DNA of 64,000 bases from positions 81,966,163-82,030,162 of the forward strand of contig NC_089795.1 of assembly GCF_040412425.1 (NCBI RefSeq). Reading direction: 5' to 3'. Position numbers and translations under genes: made by a program. Shown piece after piece: positions 55,480 to 64,000 of the stretch. Position 1 is the first letter of the stretch, and every line of letters begins with the position of its first letter. The notes below the pieces were generated by a model that saw only the letters and a program-made list of their open reading frames with translations, did no database searches and was not told the origin of the DNA. Source of the stretch: Macrobrachium rosenbergii. Taxonomy: Eukaryota > Arthropoda > Malacostraca > Decapoda > Palaemonidae.

Positions 55480-55790
55480 GAATAGAATATAGGATTTAGC
55501 CAAAGGCCTAGCACTGGGACCTAGAGGTCATTCAGCGCTGAAAGGGAAATTGAGAGTAAAAGGTTTGAAAGGTGTAACAGGAGGAAAACCTCGAAGTTGC
55601 ACTATGAAACAACTGTTGTGAGAGGGTTGAAAGTAAGGTGAAAGAAAGAAAATATGAACGGAGGTACAGTAAAAGGAATGAAAGGGGTTGCAGCTAGGGC
55701 CGAAGTGACGCTTCAAAGAACCTTAAGTAATAAATACAGTGCGCTGCATGAGGTGCAATGACGGCACTAACACCACCACTCCTACGGGCT
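55480..55790 (+). mobile_element. Family D repeat, plus copy
   Basis: A full copy from GAATAGAATAGAATATAGG through GGGACCTAGAGGTCATTCAG, GTTTGAAAGGTGTAACAGG, AACAACTGTTGTGAGAGGG, GTACAGTAAAAGGAATGAAA and GCATGAGGTGCAATGACGG to CCTACGGGC. With the minus copy just upstream it makes an inverted pair with almost no spacer. Confidence 0.85.
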
Positions 55791-55794
55791 TAAA

Positions 55795-56190
55795 TTTTAT
55801 ATTCCATTCTTATACCTTCCACCTCCCGTCCCACAACCCGACCACCGTCCACAGCCCCCAGCTCAGGCGCGGATGTTTACAAATCGTGCCTCACCTTTCA
55901 CTTTCGCTCGAACATCGCATGACCATATTCATCTTGCTTCGAAGCGAAAGTTCCTGCTGTTACTTTCGCTGATCGATCGTTCGTCATCAGTCATCGATTG
56001 GTAAAACCTCTTTAATGGCAGTCAATGCCTTTATCGTCTCCTCTCGCCCTGACCTTTAGAGCTATTAGGCGATTCCCTTTCGAAAGGTCTGACGTACAAA
56101 TATTATCAGCGTGGTATTAATGAGGATTTCCGTGCTAATATCATTTACCAACGAAAAATGCCTTTGTCCTTTTGTTGATATTAAAGTTCT
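55795..56190. other. Unassigned sequence
   Basis: Nothing was recognised. Confidence 0.4.
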
Positions 56191-56195
56191 CTTAG

Positions 56196-56297
56196 ATGTT
56201 TAGGCTGTAGCGATTACTGATTGCGGAGAATGTTTAGGCTGTAGCGATTACTGATTGCGGAGAATGTTTAGGCTGTGGCGATTACTGATTGCGGAGA
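56196..56297. repeat. 34 bp tandem triplication
   Basis: Three nearly identical units of ATGTTTAGGCTGTAGCGATT and ACTGATTGCGGAGA. The third has one substitution (GTGGCG). Confidence 0.95.
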
Positions 56298-56389
56298 ACG
56301 AGTGAAAATATTTCTTTCTGTTTTACAATTTTTTTTCTTCGGTTTAACGTGCTTTTTCCCATTTTTATATGGGGTAAGCACGATGCCTT

Positions 56390-56570
56390 CTTTTGAAGGA
56401 CTTGATTTGGCGTTGGAGTAGGCCGTAGCCTCGACCGGCTGCCCTGCCTGACATCGCTTAGACCCCGGTAGCGAATGTGTACATGTATCGTACCAAATCC
56501 CCAGCTCCCTTTCTCCCAGCAGCGAGGAGAACTGAGCGGTTAGGTCGACAGTTCGAGACGTGTGAGGTGC
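56390..56570. other. GC-rich block, probable interspersed repeat
   Basis: The block contains GTAGGCCGTAGCCTCGACCG, GCCCTGCCTGACATCGCTTA and CAGTTCGAGACGTGTGAG. Its composition differs sharply from the surroundings and the wording resembles repeats I have seen in decapod sequence, but there is no second copy in this window. Confidence 0.35.
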
Positions 56571-56951
56571 CTGTTATGTTTTTTAGAAGATGTTGGAGTT
56601 GCTTTGTTTATGTGTGTATTAGTCTATAACACCCATTTGCTTTCAGCAAACCTATCCGTTGATTACATACATAATCCAAGGGTGTCTACTGGTGAAATGC
56701 TTATTCAAGCTACTGTGAAATTATTTTGCTTAAAATATAACGGGTATATAAGATCGATGTGCAGATATGTCATTTTATTCTGAGAGTGTGTGCTGGAAAG
56801 TAAAATAAACATAGGTGTGGTAACTGTTATTATATATGATCATTAGCTGACTGATACTACCAAGTACAAACTGACGGTATCTATTTCATACATAAAAATA
56901 ATGCATATATAAAAATAATGCATATATGAACACAATGGACTTATAAGTGGT

Positions 56952-57190
56952 CCTAGATGGTATCTAGCAGAGATATTTATTCAAAAAAGTTACAAACTTT
57001 CTAGAACAAACATTCCTCATTGTCAAAGAGGAGGGTAATTAAAGCATTAAAGAAGCCAGCACACACTTATAAATACAGCTGGACTACGTGTCCGGCCATT
57101 TTACGGATACTTGACAATGGGGACTGTTTGTCCTAGAAAGCTTGTAACTTTTTTTAATAAATATCTCCGCTAGATATCATCCAGCCTGAA
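56952..57190. mobile_element. ~239 bp fold-back element (MITE-like)
   Basis: The left arm (TAGATGGTATCTAGCAGAGA, TATTTATTCAAAAAAGTTAC, CTTTCTAGAACAAAC, CCTCATTGTCAA) is matched inversely by the right arm (TTGACAATGGGGACTG, TTGTCCTAGAAAGCTTGTAA, TTTTTTTAATAAATATCTCC, GCTAGATATCATCC). The arms are about 75 bp with roughly 85 percent identity by eye. The centre of about 80 bp is unique. There is no clear target duplication. Confidence 0.82.
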
Positions 57191-57194
57191 TGAG

Positions 57195-57413
57195 GTCCTG
57201 TCAGTAATTGTACTAATGCACAGAACAATTGTGTATGTGATAAAGTTAAAATATATATATAATGTATGTATGTATATATATATGTATATATATATGTGTG
57301 TGTGTGAGCTTTTCAGTCGAGATACATGAAAGTGCCATTTTTTAAATATAATAAATTAAATTAAAAATAATTTGAACCAGGATGGCGTTTGGTATGTTTC
57401 TCGACTGATAGCC

Positions 57414-57415
<2 letters not shown>
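57195..57415. other. AT-rich sequence with short TA and GT tracts
   Basis: No feature was recognised other than TA/GT tracts at 57251-57307. Confidence 0.5.

Positions 57416-57418
<3 letters not shown>

Positions 57419-57501
<83 letters not shown>
57419..57501. repeat. (TA)n microsatellite
   Basis: A TA array of about 40 units followed by two ACGAGTATAT steps. Confidence 0.97.
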
Positions 57502-57502
<1 letters not shown>

Positions 57503-57654
57503 GAGTATATACGAGTATATGTAGGTTCTTCACTAAATTTCGTGATTTTAATACTCTTATATTATTAAGCCGAAAAATACGCCTGAATATCGAATTCACG
57601 TTACCTTGTGAATGATATACAGCTAAAGGAAATTGCGATATAAATACTTCAATA

Positions 57655-57740
57655 AAGCCCGGATTCGAACCCGACGCCTTTAGGATTTTGATACAGAGGT
57701 CACAGTGGATTTATCCATTATGCAGTGCTTAGTATTAGAC
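57655..57740 (-). mobile_element. Possible tRNA-like SINE fragment
   Basis: On the minus strand GTCGGGTTCGAATCCGGG is a strong B-box context, and upstream CATAATGGATAAATCC could be a degenerate A box. No body family was recognised. Confidence 0.3.
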
Positions 57741-57834
57741 TGGCTTACCAAAATTTGCATTTTCCGCAGAGCAAAATATTGTACGGAGATTGACCTCCTC
57801 TTACTTTGATTGGAAACACCTCTTTCCCTCTCTT

Positions 57835-57897
57835 TATGTGGAGACTGAACTCCTGCTTTACTCATAAAGAAAAAACAACTCTCTCTCTCTCTTTATA

Positions 57898-57963
<66 letters not shown>

Positions 57964-58198
57964 ATCTATAGTCTATCTACTATAGAAAACAATTTCTCTC
58001 TCTCTCACTAAAATGAGTCTCAGTAGGTCTGGTTATAAAAAATCATTTATAACTAACTCTCTCTCAATAGATACTGAAATTTTATCTTATTCATATAAAA
58101 CATCTCTCAGTAGGTACTGAACTTCCATTTTTACTCAGAATAAAAAATCTCTCTCTCTCTCTCAAAAGACATTGAAATTCAATCTACTCATATAGAAA

Positions 58199-58257
<59 letters not shown>

Positions 58258-58391
58258 AATACTGAACTTCTATTTTACTCATGTGGAAAACAATTCTGTC
58301 TTTCTTTCTTTCTCTTTCTCTCTCTCTCTCTCTCTCAACAGACACTGATCCTCTATTTTACTCATATAGAAATCAGTTCTCTCTCCCTCTG

Positions 58392-58453
<62 letters not shown>
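57835..58453. repeat. Block of alternating (CT)n/(TA)n arrays and ~45-60 bp related spacers
   Basis: Spacers of the type ACTGAACTTCTATTTTACTC followed by ATATAGAAAACAATTC recur about seven or eight times, each leading into a CT array from 5 to about 36 units long. One TA array (57896-57961) also interrupts. It is a higher-order tandem repeat whose unit is spacer plus CT array. Confidence 0.88.
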
Positions 58454-58458
<5 letters not shown>

Positions 58459-58459
58459 T

Positions 58460-58800
58460 ATTTCTAAAATAATTATTCAAACCATTTTAAAAGACAAAAG
58501 TCCCGGATCCCTTAGTTACCATCTGTAACATGATTGTACAACAGCGGCCGGTTCTAGGAATTCCGAGAGGGGAAATACAACATAACATCCCCCCTGGCTA
58601 ACAACAAGCGAAATCATCACGATAACGAGATTTTTTTTTTTTTTTACCTCTTGCAGCAACATTTATAGACCTTTGAAGCTCTAGCTATGCCGTTATTATT
58701 AGACTTATCATCCCACCCTTAGAAGTAATGCGATGTGTTCATTTCAGCTATCTATCTGTACTGTATGTATGTATGTATTTATAATGTATGTATATATATA
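58460..58800. other. Unassigned sequence
   Basis: A poly(T) run lies at 58631-58645. Nothing else was recognised. Confidence 0.4.
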
Positions 58801-58803
58801 TAC

Positions 58804-58875
<72 letters not shown>

Positions 58876-58982
58876 CGCCCTAGCCTGTCACTCAGGGAGA
58901 CAGGGTTCGTTCCTGATGAGTCAGAAATTTATTATATATATATATACTATATATATATATATATAATGTATACACATATAAA

Positions 58983-59039
<57 letters not shown>
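58790..59039. repeat. (TA)n arrays flanking a SINE 3' fragment
   Basis: TA arrays at 58812-58874, 58935-58965 and 58990-59039. Between the first two lies AGACAGGGTTCGTTCC and TGATGAGTCAGAAATTTATT (58900-58935), the same 3' end as the SINE pair at 18.6-18.8 kb, with a degraded tRNA-like part upstream (GCCCTAGCCTGTCACTCAGG). Confidence 0.75.
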
Positions 59040-59041
<2 letters not shown>

Positions 59042-59044
59042 AAC

Positions 59045-61505
59045 TATAAAACTTTCCATCTCTTCACCAGAACCGAGTCCTATTTGTGTGTTTTTTCGAA
59101 GCATTCTTTCCGTACAATGCTCACCGCCCATCAAGGACGACTGTCTTGCGTCCTTGAATCCCCTTTTTATCATTTCAAAACAAAAGAAAGTAAATCTTAA
59201 CAACAAGACAAAGAGCAGGCTACACGGTGAAGTCTCTGGCTCTGAATACACGACAAAGTAGAAGTCTATCTATCTTTAACAGGACCCGCTCTCCTCCAGG
59301 TAGTACAGTATGTCAATGAAGTTGGTGGTTATAAAAACGCTAAAATACGATTCCTCTTTGGGAAATTTTGAGTCATGGATACTTTTAGACTTTAGCATCA
59401 ATAAGTCAAGCAGTTCATATGGGAAATGGTGAATTTTTTATATATATATCTTTCATCAAAAAAACAACTTTCCGGTACATAACTAAAAGTGGCAGTATAG
59501 TCCCCTCCTTTATCTTAACTAATGCTACTTTCAGTCGAAGTGCGCAGCTATACATCTAACTTTAAGCCTCTCTTTGTAGAAAAGAGAAAAGCTTGACTCT
59601 AAGATAATATATATAATCAATCTGAAGAACGTTTATTCCCTTCCGATGAGTCATGTTCACACGTTTCCCTTGTCCAGAGTCGTTTGCTTCAGTGTTTGGA
59701 AAAACGAAAGTCTTAAATGATACGTGAAATATATCAAATGAGTCTAGAATACTGTTTCTTGCCCTACTTGACCCAGCTTCCTCTTTGACATTTCAGTAAC
59801 TTCCCACGTTATCTCCCGGAAAAGACGCTGGCTTTACCGCAACTAGCAGTTGCTAGGCCTAGTGCTATCCTCAGTCTAAAAAAATTACATCACTGATCAG
59901 CCTAAACTGACAATTTCCATTCTGAGTAGGCTTTTTCTTTCACGTCTCTCATTACGAGATCGTGAGTGAGTACGTTTGTTTTATATCAGATAAAATTAGT
60001 TTCAGAACTATATATCGCCTGGTTATCTTTAAGCCTGGTACTTACAGATATAAACGTTATTTTTTATCCCAGAGTCTTCCATTTCTAACCATCCAAAGGT
60101 ATTTCTTTTAGGTTCCTGTCTCTTTTAATCTATAAAAACGATGAGAAAGTTCTTCGAGTGTTTACATTATGACAATTCATCAACCAGAAATCCTCTGATT
60201 TATACCCTTTGTGAATGCAATAAAAATGAAAGATTTTTTTCCATATGGCAAATATTAATGTTAGGCATCCTAACTTATATCCAATTGTCTACCTTTCTCC
60301 ATAAGCTAATGTCTGCACAGGAATCACATAAAGGTATGAATTACATCCATAGTAATTGAACTTTATATTTTGGAAATTTAAATGTTACTTGTTTTAATAA
60401 AAATTTTCTAAACGCCCTTCTTTAGATTCCATTTACTCATGATTTCAACGGTGAAGTTACTCTAACCTCATCCCAGAAGTCGATATGAATCTGGAGCTAA
60501 GAGATTTCGAATTACCTCGAACCCTTAAGAAAGGATGTGGGTGCAATGAAAAAGGAATGATGTGAGTCATTTCGAAAAGTAAAAAGATAAGAGTCTCCTG
60601 AAAGCAGAATAATTGTTCACATAGTCAATGCTCTTTCGTATAAAGCAGTCCTTCCCTCAAAGAAAAATTCTCTCTCTCTCTCTCTCTCTCTCTTAAAAAC
60701 AGCAATTTCTCGCAACAAAATCTCTCCCCTTTTCTCTCTCTCGCTCTTTGTCCTCGGCAAAGCTCACCCTTAGGAGCCCTCTTTCATTACTTTGTGGTAT
60801 CCTCCTTTAGAAAGGAAGAGCTATTTTCAAAGTCGAACGCTTAGGAAAAGCATTACGCTAAAAAGCATATAATTTCCTTCTCTTTGGATGCTGTATGTGA
60901 CTGTAACTGTAGAACCAATAGAATGAAGAAGTCTGTTGGCAATACGCTTTGAATAAAATGAAAGTGTTGTTCACAGATGGAATTTTTTAAAATCCCGTTT
61001 GCATTCTCATCTTGGCGTCTTTACAGGCCATTTGAAAGTGTACTGAATACTTAGAAAAACTATTTTCTACATTTACATTATCTTCAGAAGAGGTGGAATA
61101 ATGGAGCTATCACATTTATCATCATTATTGGATTGTAGTCCATCTTTTCCGTTTTGTTCACATGCACAAAGAGTTCGTATGGAATTATTCAGAAATTCTA
61201 ACTGAACTAAAGCATTTCTGTTATCAAAGTGTCAACAATGTATTGCGCTCTACATCATATATATATCATAAATATGTAGCAATTTCAAATTATCAATGAC
61301 AATACTAAAAATGAAGATGGAAATGAATGACCAAACGCGTCGAAATCCCGGGGTAGGGACAAAGTTTCATCGATTTTCAACAATCAATCTTCAGAGATTG
61401 TCTTATGAGTGACTGTATTTTTATCACACGAAATATTAAAAAAAAACAGACATGCATCATTAAATAAACTACATGACCTACTAGTAAATTTCTGACATAA
61501 TTTGG
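59045..61505. other. Long repeat-poor stretch
   Basis: About 2.4 kb with only a short CT array at 60670-60692. A plus-strand 72-codon frame at 60141-60359 and a minus-strand frame at 59039-59251 have no recognised content. No RNA gene was seen. Confidence 0.4.
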
Positions 61506-61508
61506 AGA

Positions 61509-61520
61509 GAGAAACTAGAG

Positions 61521-61573
<53 letters not shown>
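61509..61573. repeat. (GA)n microsatellite
   Basis: A GA array with one AGGAG interruption at its left edge. Confidence 0.96.
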
Positions 61574-61577
<4 letters not shown>

Positions 61578-61956
61578 CCAAGGCCGCCGGGATCTAGTCA
61601 AAATCTCATGCTCCGTAAATAAAGCATAATTTGCATTAGCATATTTTTGCATATCTCGTCAACTTCAAAGTGCAGAATTGTATAAAGAAGCTGTGGAAAG
61701 CCATCTGATCTAAAATTCAAATTTGCCAAGAATAGATTGAGGAAAAACATCTCCATTTATGATTAGAACCTTGTACACGTTATAACAAGGTAACTGAGAT
61801 GGTAATAATATTATTATTGTAGATAAAAGATGAAACCTTTCTCGTGTCCCGTCAGATTTTTAAGGGCTTGTCTTTGTTTCTTCCAGTATTCACGGTTATG
61901 TCGTTTCAAGTCGGATCCCTACTTTATTTCAACACCAAAGCTCATTCATATATACA

Positions 61957-61957
<1 letters not shown>

Positions 61958-62031
<74 letters not shown>

Positions 62032-62035
62032 ATAT

Positions 62036-62115
<80 letters not shown>
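61958..62115. repeat. (TA)n arrays
   Basis: Two long TA arrays separated by TTATATATATATATTATTA. Frames on three phases are YIYIYI artefacts. Confidence 0.97.
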
Positions 62116-62117
<2 letters not shown>

Positions 62118-62119
62118 GC

Positions 62120-63520
62120 TTCTGAATGTAAGTAAGTACGCAGAAATCAAAATTGCCTACCAACCCAAAAATATAACCAATAACTACAATAGCTTGAGGT
62201 TTGAAATCTGCCCCGACCAGTTTAAATGGTAAGCAAAAATCTTTAATGCAACCATAAATTTAAAAATATATATATCTGAACTTGGAGAGCTTATCCAAAT
62301 CGGGCTTTATTCGCTAAATTTCATAACCTCCTACGGATTCACGCGTTATTCGCTAAATTCCATAACCTTCTATGGATTCACATATAAGGTTTGTTACTGT
62401 GCTTTAAACCTATTGATATTTTCCTTTGTGAGTCTCTCTGCCAACGTGACAAGAAATAACTAGACACCAAAATGCAATATCAGCCTGGTAATCTGAGGGC
62501 ATAATGTTACATATTCTTCGACATTATATCAATTCTGGGGCGCTGATCTTATTCCCGTCTGAAATGACTATCAGATACTTAAATCTAGAAACTTCCCAAC
62601 ATCGCTTAAGTACTAAAATCTCTGAGAAATTCTATCCCGGAAAACTTTGCGTTTTGTGGGGAAAAAAATTCCGTTATTTCCATATTGCTGAGAAAGTTGA
62701 AGAACTATCTGTTTATCTATCGATCGATCGATCTTTCTAGTCGTCTTAAGTAGCTCCGAATAACTCATTTTGAATCTTTTATTTAAAAAAAAATCCTAAT
62801 CGTTTCAAACTGACTGTAATCTAAATTTAGGCATGAGATTATGAAGCCTCTGCTCGTTACGAAGGCTCATAATTATCATGGCTGCTGAGGAAAAACCAGG
62901 CGTATCCTTATTAAATGTAGGATGAGAAGGAAAAAGAAAAAACTTGAAGATACTACCGTGAAGTGAGGAGAAGCCGATTAAAATATCAAGACCAAGAAGC
63001 GTCCATGCTCGAGCAAAAGAGAAAAAGGAGGATGTCAAAAAGAGAAAGGATACAGGAATGTGGTAGAAAACAAAGGACGAACCAAAAGGAATTAAGTAAA
63101 AGCAGTGGGAAGGAAAAGTCAAGAAAAAGAGCAAATCAAATAAAAAGAAAAGAAGCATTAAATTAGGACAGCAACGGGGACGCTTTAGGAGGCAAAACGA
63201 AGGAACCGTCACTGAGTTGCGGCTTGCGAATGGAGTCTAAAGATATGCAAACATAACTGTCAGACAACCGAACTAGTTCAGAGCCAGGATCCGGAAAACT
63301 GGTTTCAGAGTGACGATTTTCAAAGTTTCCCCCAAAGAATGGTGAGTATGTGTTATGTTTAGCACTTTGACTTCAACTTCAGTATGGGCGATAACACTGG
63401 ATAATATCAACACTAGGTCTCTTTCTGGGCGTGTGCTAAGGCATTTCATGTTTTGTGTTGTGTATTCCATAAGCATATTTAACATGCATATGGAATATTC
63501 TTGATACATATATACAGTAT
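62120..63520. other. Unassigned sequence with a small duplication
   Basis: A ~38 bp unit (TTATTCGCTAAATTTCATAA, CCTCCTACGGATTCACG) is repeated once at 62308-62385. A (TCGA) tract lies at 62715-62731. A purine-rich block at 62925-63165 leaves open frames on both strands (lysine/arginine-rich on plus, phenylalanine/leucine-rich on minus) that look compositional. Confidence 0.45.
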
Positions 63521-63521
63521 G

Positions 63522-63524
<3 letters not shown>

Positions 63525-63610
<86 letters not shown>
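63525..63610. repeat. (TA)n microsatellite
   Basis: A TA array of about 42 units. The last ~390 bp of the window after it hold no recognised feature. Confidence 0.97.
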
Positions 63611-63613
<3 letters not shown>

Positions 63614-64000
63614 GTGGATATCAGCATTAGACTGACTTATCCTTAAACTTGAATAAGGACCTGATGATGCAGGTATTCCGAAGAATTCAACCTTCAGGTA
63701 TGTATGTGTATATATCTGTCTATATATATACATATACTTTAATCTCAAAACCCCCTTTAAAACATCTGTGCCTTCATTTCTCGATAAGCATTAAATGTCA
63801 ATAATGAGAATTGCATTTCAGCAAAATATATGAACATGCGCTCACACAATCAATAAAGAACCTCTGCTTGAAACGCACAAGTATTTAATATAATTTTTGT
63901 ATTTCTCATTCACTGCTGCTAACGCTTTTTGTTTTTATTTATTCTCTTTGGAGAATATATGTTTTGCATGAAACATGAAGAGCACTTTTGGTACTTATTT

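Noticed and set aside
58905..58930. CTGATGAG...GAAA resembling a hammerhead ribozyme core
   Set aside because: CTGATGAGTCAGAAA leaves no room for a proper stem II and no cleavage-side partner strand was found; it is the end of a SINE.
62805..63212. 135-codon minus-strand hydrophobic frame suggesting a membrane protein
   Set aside because: It is opposite a purine-rich block, so phenylalanine/leucine richness is compositional, and an overlapping plus-strand frame is equally open.

Overview
The window looks like nuclear DNA from a decapod crustacean, and a caridean or other shrimp is my best guess. The basis is pattern recognition, not a search. Four things point that way: very dense, long dinucleotide arrays ((CT)n, (AT)n, (GA)n, (GT)n); several interspersed repeat families that I recognise as common in shrimp and crab sequence; a eukaryotic-type tRNA-Ala; and AT-rich sequence with no operon-like gene packing. 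Nothing bacterial, viral or organellar stands out.

I found no protein-coding gene I can defend. Nearly all longer open frames are translations of microsatellites (SLSLSL, YIYIYI, REREREs), of minisatellites, or of interspersed repeats. One 111-codon frame at 39165-39500 (minus) has ordinary protein-like composition but no recognisable family. The window is probably intergenic or deep intronic. The only RNA gene that looks intact is tRNA-Ala(CGC) at 121-192 (minus). A diverged, full-length 5S rRNA-like sequence lies at 35112-35244.

The rest is a mobile-element and satellite landscape. (1) Family A is a ~350-380 bp element made of a string of hairpins, with about ten copies (near 1.7, 7.4, 17.7, 25.8, 34.5, 38.0, 46.9, 52.7, 54.1 and 55.0 kb). 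Its architecture resembles non-autonomous Helentron/DINE-type elements. (2) Family D is a ~300 bp decapod repeat (15.8, 16.1, 20.8, 49.6, 55.3 and 55.5 kb), twice arranged head to head. (3) tRNA-derived SINE-like elements lie at 8.2, 15.5, 17.3, 18.6-18.8, 42.2 and 58.9 kb. (4) Terminal-inverted-repeat elements include a clean 363 bp one with a perfect 26 bp TIR and 8 bp target duplication at 33395-33757, and hAT-like ones at 28450-28784 and 8617-8827. (5) Fold-back sequences lie at 5.5, 40.2-40.8, 47.9-48.45, 49.0-49.2 and 56.95-57.2 kb.

Tandem arrays include a ~32 bp minisatellite of roughly 60 units at 21.65-24.19 kb, split by a 608 bp insert that looks like a solo LTR. Others are a 33 bp array at 10.2 kb, a 49 bp array at 42.0 kb, a ~27 bp array at 43.2 kb, a higher-order (ATTAT)n array at 43.9-44.5 kb, a 34 bp triplication at 56.2 kb, and a block of alternating (CT)n arrays and short unique spacers at 57.8-58.5 kb. 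Possible regulatory or structural signals are a perfect RFX X-box palindrome followed by CCAAT at 6336-6355 and three G-quadruplex-capable C-rich tracts.
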